Below, piece by piece: positions 39,747-47,797 of a stretch of 56,905 bases of DNA (position 1 is the stretch's first letter; each line of letters begins with the position of its first letter). The stretch is from Nitrospirota bacterium (GTDB lineage Bacteria; Nitrospirota; JACRHL01): positions 1 through 56,905 of the forward strand of contig JAOUFN010000016.1 of NCBI GenBank assembly GCA_029858285.1, given 5' to 3'. The notes beneath the pieces were generated by a model. The model was not told the origin of the DNA. It searched no databases and saw only the letters and a list, made by a program, of their open reading frames with translations. Made by a program: the position numbers and the translations under genes.

Positions 39747-42371
39747 GTGCATCAGAAGATCGAGGTTCGCCCGTCATTGCCCGAGCGCATTGGCCGGCTG
39801 GAGGAACTGTCGCGCAACCTGTGGTTCTCATGGAACGCGGACGCGCGCTCGCTGTTTTTCCGGCTGGACCGCCAGTTGTGGCGCCGGGTCGGGCACAACC
39901 CCATTTTGTTCCTGCGCTGTATCAGCCAGAAAAAGCTGACGGCGGCCGCCCGTGACCGTACCTATCTGGAGCATTACAACCGGGTGATCGCGGCGTATGA
40001 CGTGTACGCCTCCGATCAGCACACCTGGTACTCGCGGGAGTGCGGCGATGAGTCGCGCGGTCCGATCGCCTATTTTTCCGCCGAATTCGGCATTCACGAG
40101 AGCCTGCCGATTTTTTCCGGTGGGCTTGGGGTGCTTGCCGGAGACCATCTCAAATCCGCCTCCGACATGGGCTTGCCGCTGGTGGCGGTGGGGCTGTTGT
40201 ACCGCAAGGGATATTTCGTCCAGCACATCGATAGCGCCGGTCGCCAGCACGATGTGTACGAGGACCACGATTTTGGCGAGATGCCGGTGCGTGAGGTGTC
40301 CGACGCCGACGGCCGCCCCCTGGTGGTGGACGTGGCCATGGCCCACCGTACCGTCCACGTGAAGGTGTGGGAAGCCCGCGTGGGACGTAACCCCCTGTAC
40401 CTGCTGGATGCGGACATTTCCGAAAACACTTTTCCCGACCGTCTCATCACCCACCAGTTGTACGGTGGCGACATGGAGATGCGCATTTGTCAGGAGATCG
40501 TTCTTGGCATGGGCGGGGTGCTGGCGTTGCAGGCGATGGGAATTCAGCCCGCCGTGTGGCACATGAACGAGGGCCATTCGGTGTTTCTGGGGCTGGAGCG
40601 CATCCGCAAGCTGGTCAAGCAGGAGGGGATGAAGTTTTATGAGGCTCTGGAGGCGGTGCGCGCCACCACCGTGTTCACCACCCACACTCCGGTGGCTGCC
40701 GGACACGACGCCTTTCCCCTCGACCTCAAGGACAAGTATTTCAAGACCTACTGGGAGGACATGGGCCTGTCACGCCAGGAATTCATGGCGCTGGGGCTGA
40801 GTTCCGCGGCCACGGGCCAGCACCAGGTATTTTCCCTCACGGTGCTGGCACTCAACATTTCCGGCTGGTGCAACGGGGTGAGCCGGTTGCACGGCAAGGT
40901 GTCTAGCGAAATGTGGGAGGAGATGTGGCCCGGCACCCCGCCGGAGGACAACCCCATCACCTATGTCACCAACGGCGTGCACGGCATGTCGTGGCTGGCC
41001 CCGGAGATGATGGACCTGTTCGACCAGCATCTGGGCGAGGAGTGGCGTGCCAACCTGACCAATGCCGAATTCTGGCAGCGCGTGGACGACATCCCCGACC
41101 ACCTGCTGTGGGGAGTGCACCAGTCCCTCAAGCGGCGCATGATCGGGCGAGTGCGGGAACGGGTGGCGGCACAGATGCTGCGCAACGGCGAAGGCGCCGC
41201 AGAGCTGCATGACCTGGAGCGGGTGCTCGATCCCGAGGCTCTGACCATCGGCTTTGCCCGCCGTTTTGCCACCTACAAGCGCGCCACTCTGCTGTTTCAG
41301 GACATCGAACGGCTGGGAAACATCGTCTCCAGGGCGGAGCGCCCGGTGCAGATGCTGTTTGCCGGCAAGGCCCACCCCGCCGACGTGCCGGGGCAGGAGT
41401 TGCTGCGCACCATCCACCAGATCAGCAAGCGCTGGCCGTTCCGGGGCCGGTTGGTGCTGGTGGAGGGCTACGACATTGCCATCGCCCGCTATCTGGTTTC
41501 CGGCGTGGACGTGTGGCTGAACACCCCGCGTCGCCCCTTCGAGGCCAGTGGTACCAGCGGCATGAAGGCGGCCATGAACGGTGCCGTCAATTTCAGCGTG
41601 CTGGACGGCTGGTGGTGCGAGGCGGCGGAACAGGGGGTGAATGGCTGGTCCATCGGCAACGAACGCGATGTGGAAGACAGCGACCGTCAGGCCGAACAGG
41701 ACGCCCGCAGCCTTTATCAGCAACTCGAGGAAGTGATCATCCCCAGCTACTATCAGCGTACCAGTGGCGGCATTCCCGACCAGTGGCTGAAGGTGATGAA
41801 GGCCTCCATCCGCACCATGGCACCGGTATTCAACACCGATCGCATGGTGGGGGAGTACGCCCGCCGCTTTTATTTTCCCGCCGCTTCCAAGGGGCGCTGC
41901 CACGCCCGCGACGGATACCGGACGGCCCGCGACCTGTCCGCCTGGAAGCAGTTTGTGCGCACCCACTGGAGCCAGGTCAGCATTCGTTGGGAGCAGGCGG
42001 ACTCCATTCCCGGCGTGGTGCGCTACGGCGACGAGTTCGAGGTGCGCGCCCGCGTGCGGTTTGGCAACATTGCGGTGGAACACCTGCTGGTGGAGGCGTG
42101 TGTCACCGATACCTGGCACGAGGCCGGTGAGGCTCAGGATTTTTGCATCCGCCTGCAACCGGGCGAGCAGAACGCCGACGGCATTCTGTTTTCAGGGACT
42201 TTTGTGCCGCCTGACAGCGGTCGGTATACAATTACGGTCCGGGCGACTCCGTACCATCCGGAGTTGATCCATCCGCGGGAAACAGGGCTCGTCACCTGGC
42301 TTGCCGACGGCTCCGGAGGCACCAATGGGGTGTATTCGGCACACAACGGCGAGGCCAGTTCAAGGGTTTGA
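39747..42371 (+). CDS. glgP: Alpha-glucan phosphorylase (DUF3417-containing)
   Basis: The 874-residue enzyme releases glucose 1-phosphate from alpha-glucans. The N-terminal DUF3417 segment (RIGRLEELSRNLWFSWNADARSLFFRLDRQLW) is typical of the short bacterial and archaeal phosphorylase group. The catalytic region includes AYFSAEFGIHESLPIFSGGLGVLAGDHLKSASD, WHMNEGHSVFLGLERI, and the pyridoxal-phosphate lysine in EASGTSGMKAAMNGAVNFS. The tail carries an extra beta-rich domain (VRYGDEFEVRARVRFGNIAVEHLLVEACV, then SGTFVPPDSGRYTITVRATPYHPEL). The GTG start has GAGGAG 6 bases upstream. It is followed after three bases by a PilZ gene. No glgA, glgB or glgC lies in the window. Confidence 0.94.
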   Translation: MHQKIEVRPSLPERIGRLEELSRNLWFSWNADARSLFFRLDRQLWRRVGHNPILFLRCISQKKLTAAARDRTYLEHYNRVIAAYDVYASDQHTWYSRECGDESRGPIAYFSAEFGIHESLPIFSGGLGVLAGDHLKSASDMGLPLVAVGLLYRKGYFVQHIDSAGRQHDVYEDHDFGEMPVREVSDADGRPLVVDVAMAHRTVHVKVWEARVGRNPLYLLDADISENTFPDRLITHQLYGGDMEMRICQEIVLGMGGVLALQAMGIQPAVWHMNEGHSVFLGLERIRKLVKQEGMKFYEALEAVRATTVFTTHTPVAAGHDAFPLDLKDKYFKTYWEDMGLSRQEFMALGLSSAATGQHQVFSLTVLALNISGWCNGVSRLHGKVSSEMWEEMWPGTPPEDNPITYVTNGVHGMSWLAPEMMDLFDQHLGEEWRANLTNAEFWQRVDDIPDHLLWGVHQSLKRRMIGRVRERVAAQMLRNGEGAAELHDLERVLDPEALTIGFARRFATYKRATLLFQDIERLGNIVSRAERPVQMLFAGKAHPADVPGQELLRTIHQISKRWPFRGRLVLVEGYDIAIARYLVSGVDVWLNTPRRPFEASGTSGMKAAMNGAVNFSVLDGWWCEAAEQGVNGWSIGNERDVEDSDRQAEQDARSLYQQLEEVIIPSYYQRTSGGIPDQWLKVMKASIRTMAPVFNTDRMVGEYARRFYFPAASKGRCHARDGYRTARDLSAWKQFVRTHWSQVSIRWEQADSIPGVVRYGDEFEVRARVRFGNIAVEHLLVEACVTDTWHEAGEAQDFCIRLQPGEQNADGILFSGTFVPPDSGRYTITVRATPYHPELIHPRETGLVTWLADGSGGTNGVYSAHNGEASSRV

Positions 42372-42374
42372 CGC

Positions 42375-42734
42375 ATGAAGGAACGGCGCAAATTCAGGCG
42401 CGAAAGTCTGGCCCCCTACACCGAGATTTTCCCCGCCGATGGCGGTGAGCCGGTGGGCGGATATCCCATCGACATGAGCCGGGGTGGCCTGGCCCTGGAG
42501 ACCGAAACGTCCCTGCCCCTGGGCAGCAACGTCACCGTGGCGGTGCATTTCGATCCGGTGGTGGATGACGAGCAGTCGGAGGACGCGGGGGATGCTCCGG
42601 TGGAGTTCATTCAGGCCACCGTCAAGCGCATTGCCCCGGCAGGCAAGCTCAACAAAATTAGTGTCGAATTTATCGGTCTGAGCGAAACCGAACACCCCAT
42701 TCTGGTGGGTGTGCTCAGTTTTATCGACAGTTGA
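42375..42734 (+). CDS. PilZ-domain c-di-GMP receptor
   Basis: The 119-residue single-domain protein has both c-di-GMP motifs of PilZ: R-x-x-x-R in ERRKFRRESLAPY and D/N-x-S-x-x-G in IDMSRGGLALETE. Strands VTVAVHFDP and FIQATVKRIAPAGKLNKISVEFIGL complete the barrel. It begins three bases after the glucan phosphorylase stop, so it is coupled to that gene. Control of glycogen use by c-di-GMP is an attractive but unproven idea. A bidirectional terminator follows. An acidic insert (DDEQSEDAGDAP) in the middle distinguishes it from minimal PilZ domains. Confidence 0.9.
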   Translation: MKERRKFRRESLAPYTEIFPADGGEPVGGYPIDMSRGGLALETETSLPLGSNVTVAVHFDPVVDDEQSEDAGDAPVEFIQATVKRIAPAGKLNKISVEFIGLSETEHPILVGVLSFIDS

Positions 42735-42834
42735 GGCGGCTGCGGTCGCACGCCCCGGCAGGTGCCGGAGAGGATTTTCGTCCTTTACCAGCCCCCCCTG
42801 CGGGATATGCGGGGGTTGTGATTTCTGAATCAAA

Positions 42835-42879
42835 AAAGGGGGGATGAGCGTGATGCTCATCCCCCCTTTCCGGTTTTTT
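42835..42879. terminator. Bidirectional intrinsic terminator
   Basis: AAAGGGGGGATGAGC (42835-42849) pairs with GCTCATCCCCCCTTT (42855-42869) across the loop GTGAT. A T-run follows on the plus strand (42873-42880) and A residues precede (42832-42837), so it serves both convergent genes, PilZ and SH3. Confidence 0.93.
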
Positions 42880-42903
42880 TGCCCCTGGTGGCGGCTGGCG
42901 GCC

Positions 42904-43467
42904 CTAGTAAAAGGCCTTGGCCCAACTGTCGTTGCCATTGACGATGTTGACCTCAATGCCGGATTCGCCGGTGGTCATCAGGGAATAGGTACGCGCCAGC
43001 GCCTCGGCGCGCTGGATCAGGGCCTCGCGGTCGCGGTATTCCTTCCAGTGAAAGCGCACCAGAATGCCGGTCTGGCGTGGCACCTCGACGTGCAACAGGG
43101 TGCTGTCCGCTGCCCGAGCCGCCTTGATAAAGGCCTCGCGCATGTCCTCATAGGACGGCTTGGTGGTGATGCTGCCTTCCGGCAGCCGCAGGGACCCCAC
43201 GGCCACATAGGCCTTGGCGCTCCAGGCCAGGGTTGCCCAGCCATCGGCAACCTTCTTCACGGGCACCATGTCTCCCTTGCGCAGCTTGGTCAGTACCTCG
43301 CCGTTGCTTGCGGCGGTGGCGAACACCACGGTGTTGTCGCCGGTCACCGTGGCGTAGGTGGGGGGTGGTCCGTTTTCCGTTACAAACTGCTGCGCCGTCG
43401 CAACAAGGGGCAGTGCCAGCAGCGAAAGAACCGGGAACAGGACGGATATGGACCTTGTGATGCGCAT
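42904..43467 (-). CDS. Exported SH3-like domain protein
   Basis: The 187-residue protein has a signal peptide (RITRSISVLFPVLSLLALPLVATAQ). An SH3_3-like module follows (YATVTGDNTVVFATAASNGEVLTKLRKGDMVPVKKVADGWATLAWSAKAYVAVGSL). The second half is an alpha/beta segment (SYEDMREAFIKAARAADSTLLHVEVPRQTGILVRFHWKEYRDREALIQRAEALARTYS) of unrecognised family, resembling short periplasmic ligand-binding or cofactor domains. Bacterial SH3 domains often bind peptidoglycan, so an envelope role is inferred. The ATG at 43467 lacks a strong ribosome site. It is monocistronic, separated from clpC by about 230 bases. Confidence 0.8.
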   Translation of the reverse strand: MRITRSISVLFPVLSLLALPLVATAQQFVTENGPPPTYATVTGDNTVVFATAASNGEVLTKLRKGDMVPVKKVADGWATLAWSAKAYVAVGSLRLPEGSITTKPSYEDMREAFIKAARAADSTLLHVEVPRQTGILVRFHWKEYRDREALIQRAEALARTYSLMTTGESGIEVNIVNGNDSWAKAFY

Positions 43468-43635
43468 TTTCGCGGGTACTCCACAAACTGGGCCATGCCA
43501 CGGGCCGGCAGACCATTTCAGAGGAAAATCAAAACCGACAAACGGTAACGATGATAAAAGTTTGCTGATCGTAAGAAATACCAGCCATCCAGTCAAGGGG
43601 TACGGGCACGCCACTGTGGGGGGGGGGCAACGCAC

Positions 43636-43668
43636 GCGGCCCGCGCCAGGGGGACTGACGCGGGCCGC
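43636..43668. repeat. 10-bp inverted repeat after clpC
   Basis: GCGGCCCGCG (43636-43645) pairs with CGCGGGCCGC (43659-43668). It lies just past the clpC stop on the minus strand, without a T-run, and may be a weak 3' structure. Confidence 0.6.
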
Positions 43669-43698
43669 AGGATGGCTCCGGATGGGGTGGGAAAGGGG

Positions 43699-46131
43699 CT
43701 ACACGCCCGCCATGGCGGGCTCTTCCTTGAAGGAAATGATCCCTTCCTTGTCCACGTACACCCGCACCCGCTCCGCGGCACCGAAGGTGCCTTTGATGAT
43801 TTCGTCGGACAGGGGGGCTTCGATGTACTTCTGGATGGTGCGCCGCATCGGACGGGCGCCGTAAGCGGGATCGTAGCCCTTTTCGGTGATCCACTCGCGC
43901 ACCGTGTCGTCGAACACCAGGTCCAGCCCCTGCTCCTTGACGCGCTTGCCCAGGCGCCCGAGCTGGATGTCCACGATCTGGATCAGGTGCTCCTTCTCCA
44001 GCGGGTGGAAGGTGACGATCTCGTCGATGCGGTTGAGAAACTCCGGGTTGAAGGTACGCTTGAGCTCGCCTGACACGTCCTCCTGGATGCGCTTGTACAC
44101 CTCGCCGGCGGTCTTGCGCTTGAAGCCCACATGGGTGTCGCCGTCGATCTGGCGGGCACCCACATTGGAGGTCATGATGATGATGGTGTTGCGGAAGTCC
44201 ACCTTGCGGCCCAGGCCGTCGGTGAGTTGCCCGTCATCCAGCACCTGCAACAACATGTTGAACATGTCCGGGTGGGCCTTTTCGATTTCGTCGAAGAGGA
44301 TCACCGAGTAGGGGCGGCGGCGGATCTTTTCGGTGAGCTGGCCGCCCTCCTCGTAACCCACATAGCCGGGAGGGGCGCCGGTCAGGCGGCTGCCCGAAAA
44401 ACGCTCCATATACTCCGACATGTCGATGCGCACCAGCGACTCGTCGTCGTCAAAGAGGAACTCCGCCAGGCCTCGCGCCAGCTCGGTCTTGCCCACGCCG
44501 GTGGGGCCCAGGAAGATGAAGGTGCCGATGGGCTTGTTGGCGTCCTTCAGCCCCGCGCGGGAGCGGCGGATTGCCTGGCTTACCGCCTCGATGGCTTCGT
44601 CCTGGCCGACGATGCGCTTGTGCAGCTCGTCCGCCATGCGGATCAGTTTGTGGGTCTCGGCCTCTTCCATCTTGTACAGCGGGATGCCGGTCATCTTGGA
44701 GATCACATAGGCGACCTCCTCCTTGCCGATCACCGGTTTTCTCTCTTCCTGCTGGCGCTTCCAGGTGGCCTTTTCGTCGTCCAGCAGCTTTTTCAGGCGC
44801 TCTTCTTCCTCGCGGAAGCGCACCGCCTGCTCGAAGTTCTGCAGGGTGATGGCCATTTCCTTTTCCTTGGAGACGCGCTTCAGCTCCGTCTTCATGGATT
44901 TGAGGCTCTCGGGCAGGGAGTAATACTCCAGCTTGGCGCGGGAACCGGCCTCGTCGATCACGTCGATGGCCTTGTCCGGCAGGAAGCGGTCGGTGATGTA
45001 ACGCGCCGACAGGCGCACTGCCTCGGAGATGGCGTCGTCGCTGATCTCCACACGGTGGTGCTCCTCGTAGCGCTCGCGCAGGGAGCCGATGATCTGGATG
45101 GTGTCGTCGATCGAGGGCGGTGCCACGTGAATGGTCTGGAAACGGCGCTTGAGGGCGCCGTCCTTCTCGATGTGCTTGTGATACTCGTCCAGGGTGGTGG
45201 CGCCGATGCACTGGATTTCGCCCCGCGACAGGGCCGGCTTGAGCATGTTGGAGGCGTCGATGGAGCCCTCCGCCGCGCCCGCGCCCACCAGGGTGTGCAA
45301 CTCGTCGATAAAGATGATGACGTTGCCCGCCTGGGTGATCTCCTTCATGATCACCTTGAGGCGCTCCTCGAACTGGCCGCGGTATTTGGTGCCCGCCACC
45401 AGGGAGCCCAGATCGAGGGCGATCACGCGGCGGTTGAGCAGGTTGTCGGGCACTTCACTGGCCACGATACGCTGCGCCAGCCCTTCGACGATGGCGGTCT
45501 TGCCGACGCCGGATTCCCCCACCAGCACCGGGTTGTTCTTGGAGCGGCGGGAGAGAATCTGCAGCAGGCGCTCGATTTCGTCCTCGCGGCCGATGACCGG
45601 GTCAAGGATCCCCTCGCTGGCCATCTGGGTGAGGTCGCGACCGAACTCGTCCAGGGCCGGGGTGTTGCTCTTCTTCTCTTTTTCGCGGTTGGCGGCCTTG
45701 CGCAAAAAACTCACGGTGAGCTGGCGGGCGGTGAGCAGGTTGGCGCCCAGGGAGCGCAGAATCTTGCCGCCGATGCCCTCTTCCTCGCGCAGCACGCCAA
45801 GCAAAAGATGCTCGCTGCCGATGTAGTTGTGGCCCAGCAGACGCGCTTCCTCGATGGCGTACTCGATGACTTTCTTCACCCGCGGGGTGAAGGGGATCTC
45901 GCCAAAGGTCACGCTCTGGCCGCCGGAGGGCAGGTTGCGCTCCACCTCCAGCTTGATGTGGTCCGCCGACAGGCCCATCTTCTTGAGGATGGCCAGGGCG
46001 ATGCCGTCGCTTTCGCGGAGAAACGCCAGCACCAGGTGTTCGGTGCCCAGGTAATCGTTGTGGTGCTTTTCCGACTCTTCGCGGGCAAGAATGATGATCT
46101 TCCGCCCCCGGTCGGTAAACCGTTCGAACAT
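43699..46131 (-). CDS. clpC: ATP-dependent Clp protease ATPase subunit ClpC
   Basis: The 810-residue AAA+ unfoldase has two N-terminal Clp repeats ([39 protein letters not shown] and [38 protein letters not shown]). Two ATPase modules follow, with Walker [10 protein letters not shown] and GPTGVGKTE. Between them lies a coiled M domain with a UVR motif ([24 protein letters not shown]). This layout is ClpC (Gram-positive/cyanobacterial type) rather than ClpA or ClpB. It should feed substrates to ClpP; the C-terminal module contains a typical loop region. A TTGACA/TATTCT promoter lies about 110 bases upstream. The neighbouring M16 peptidase is transcribed in the same direction but from a separate unit. 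Confidence 0.96.
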   Translation of the reverse strand: MFERFTDRGRKIIILAREESEKHHNDYLGTEHLVLAFLRESDGIALAILKKMGLSADHIKLEVERNLPSGGQSVTFGEIPFTPRVKKVIEYAIEEARLLGHNYIGSEHLLLGVLREEEGIGGKILRSLGANLLTARQLTVSFLRKAANREKEKKSNTPALDEFGRDLTQMASEGILDPVIGREDEIERLLQILSRRSKNNPVLVGESGVGKTAIVEGLAQRIVASEVPDNLLNRRVIALDLGSLVAGTKYRGQFEERLKVIMKEITQAGNVIIFIDELHTLVGAGAAEGSIDASNMLKPALSRGEIQCIGATTLDEYHKHIEKDGALKRRFQTIHVAPPSIDDTIQIIGSLRERYEEHHRVEISDDAISEAVRLSARYITDRFLPDKAIDVIDEAGSRAKLEYYSLPESLKSMKTELKRVSKEKEMAITLQNFEQAVRFREEEERLKKLLDDEKATWKRQQEERKPVIGKEEVAYVISKMTGIPLYKMEEAETHKLIRMADELHKRIVGQDEAIEAVSQAIRRSRAGLKDANKPIGTFIFLGPTGVGKTELARGLAEFLFDDDESLVRIDMSEYMERFSGSRLTGAPPGYVGYEEGGQLTEKIRRRPYSVILFDEIEKAHPDMFNMLLQVLDDGQLTDGLGRKVDFRNTIIIMTSNVGARQIDGDTHVGFKRKTAGEVYKRIQEDVSGELKRTFNPEFLNRIDEIVTFHPLEKEHLIQIVDIQLGRLGKRVKEQGLDLVFDDTVREWITEKGYDPAYGARPMRRTIQKYIEAPLSDEIIKGTFGAAERVRVYVDKEGIISFKEEPAMAGV

Positions 46132-46240
46132 TTGACCTCCGTCCGCCGGGACGACCCGGCTTTCTGGTTGTGCGGACCTTCAACCCTCATCCGGCACCAT
46201 TACGGACGAGTGGCTCGCAGATCTTCCATCCCCCCGTTCA

Positions 46241-46270
46241 AGAATAGGGCCAGTTTCGAAAACCTGTCAA
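46241..46270 (-). promoter_or_regulatory. Sigma70-type promoter for clpC
   Basis: On the minus strand a perfect TTGACA (46265-46270) and TATTCT (46241-46246) are 18 bases apart, giving a leader of about 100 bases before clpC. Confidence 0.7.
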
Positions 46271-46364
46271 GAAAGCGGGGAGATTCGGCTGCCCGGTGCG
46301 GCGCTCGCGGCGCGGGCCGGAACGTGTATTTCATACGCCAATGGAGGGGCTTTTTGCCCCGTCG

Positions 46365-47705
46365 TCACCGATTCGGGAGGGCCGAGGCCGTCCCTTGGGG
46401 GATTTTGCGCAGGGAACCCAGGGTGGTGATGCAGCGGCCGGATGGCTCGAAGGCGTGGCGCGCCATGGTCAGAATTTGTTCCGGGGTGACCTGATCGATG
46501 CCGCGCAGAATCACGTCCAGCTCCTGGGGCGCGCCCCACAAAACCTGGTCCTGCGCCAGACGGCTCATGCGGTTGAAGGTGCTTTCCATGCCCAGCATCA
46601 GGGAGCCCTTCAAATGTCCCCGGGTGCGGGCCAGTTCCTCGGCCCCCACGGGTTCGTCGCACAGGCGGTCGAGTTCGGTGCCGATCAGCCCCAGCACCTG
46701 GGCCGCTGATTCCGGGCCGCACCCGGCATAAATGGTGACCTCGCCACAGTCGCGGTAGGCGGCGTGGCTGGAATAGACCGTATAGGCCAGTCCGCGCAAC
46801 TCGCGGATCTCCTGGAACAGTCGGGAACTGCCGCCACCCCCCAGCAGGTCGTTGAGGACGTAGAGCACGAAGCGGTCGGGGTGACCGGCGGGCAACCCCT
46901 GGCCGCCGACGCACAGATGAACCTGCTCCAGGGGCCGGAAGTGGGCGTGGGGCAGGGCGGCAGTGCGCTCGGGAGGGTTTGCGGACACGGCGCCGGAAGG
47001 GGCTCCGGAGACGTGGGCTCCGGCATTTCCGGATGTGCCGTGGCCCCCCGCCGGAAGCTGTCCCAGTGTGGCGTTGGCCATGCGGTAGAGGTGTTCCGGG
47101 TCCAGATTTCCCGCAGCACTGACCACGATGTTGCCGGGGGTGTAGCGGCGCGCCAGATAGGAGTGGATGGCGGTGCCGTCCATGCGTCCCACCGAGGCCT
47201 CGCTGCCCAGAATGGTGCGCCCCAGGGGGGCATCGTCACCCCACATGCTGCCGGCGTGCAGGTCGTGGATCCACTCCTCCGGGTCGTCCTCCACCATGCG
47301 GATCTCTTCCACCACCACCTGGCGCTCGCGGACCAGTTCGTCCTCGGGGAAGGTGGGGCGGGTGAACACGTCGAACAGCAGGTCGGCGGCCTCGGGCAGG
47401 GTATCGGACAGGGATTTGATGTAGAACGCGGTCTGTTCCCGCGAGGTAAAGGCGTTCAGGTCGCCACCCAGGGCGTCCACCTGCTCGGCGATGTCGCGGG
47501 CGGAGCGGCTGGTGGTGCCTTTGAAAAAAGTGTGCTCCAGAAAGTGCGAGATGCCGTGTTCGGCGGGGTGTTCGTCGCGGGAGCCGGTCTGCACCCACAC
47601 GCCCAGGGAGGCGGAGCGCAGGTGCGGGATGTGCTCGGTCAGCAGGGGGATGCCGTTGTCCAGGTAACGGGTCTGGATCGGGGCGGGGGTTTTGTCGTCG
47701 GGCAT
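46365..47705 (-). CDS. M16-family zinc peptidase
   Basis: The 446-residue protein is a processing-peptidase-like M16 peptidase. The inverted zinc motif HxxEH is His54-Phe-Leu-Glu57-His58 in GISHFLEHTFFKGT, and a downstream Glu lies in VVEEIRMVEDDPEEW. The C-terminal half-domain contains GSSRLFQEIRELRGLAYTVYSS and the terminal SRLAQDQVLWG. A Gly/Ser/Ala-rich, low-complexity insert (GGHGTSGNAGAHVSGAPSGAVSANPPER) joins the two halves. There is no signal peptide. It sits directly after pnp, an arrangement seen in several proteobacteria. Its GGAGAG site lies immediately after the T-run of the pnp terminator, so expression may depend on read-through. The substrate is unknown. Confidence 0.93.
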   Translation of the reverse strand: MPDDKTPAPIQTRYLDNGIPLLTEHIPHLRSASLGVWVQTGSRDEHPAEHGISHFLEHTFFKGTTSRSARDIAEQVDALGGDLNAFTSREQTAFYIKSLSDTLPEAADLLFDVFTRPTFPEDELVRERQVVVEEIRMVEDDPEEWIHDLHAGSMWGDDAPLGRTILGSEASVGRMDGTAIHSYLARRYTPGNIVVSAAGNLDPEHLYRMANATLGQLPAGGHGTSGNAGAHVSGAPSGAVSANPPERTAALPHAHFRPLEQVHLCVGGQGLPAGHPDRFVLYVLNDLLGGGGSSRLFQEIRELRGLAYTVYSSHAAYRDCGEVTIYAGCGPESAAQVLGLIGTELDRLCDEPVGAEELARTRGHLKGSLMLGMESTFNRMSRLAQDQVLWGAPQELDVILRGIDQVTPEQILTMARHAFEPSGRCITTLGSLRKIPQGTASALPNR

Positions 47706-47714
47706 CGGCTCTCC

Positions 47715-47746
47715 AAAAAAAGGGCCCGGGCGGGTGGCCCGGGCCC
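47715..47746 (-). terminator. Intrinsic terminator between pnp and the M16 gene
   Basis: On the minus strand GGGCCCGGGC and GCCCGGGCCC pair around a five-base loop, followed by seven T residues (A7 at 47715-47721 on the plus strand). The M16 ribosome binding site GGAGAG begins two bases later, leaving no space for a promoter between them. Confidence 0.93.
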
Positions 47747-47797
47747 TCACTGGTACAGGACTGCCGTATCGGCCGGTATGCCGACAGGATCCGGGGT

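Noticed and set aside
44131-46494. A 787-codon open frame opposite clpC
   Set aside because: The opposite strand encodes an intact ClpC; this frame has no domain pattern and shadow-like composition.
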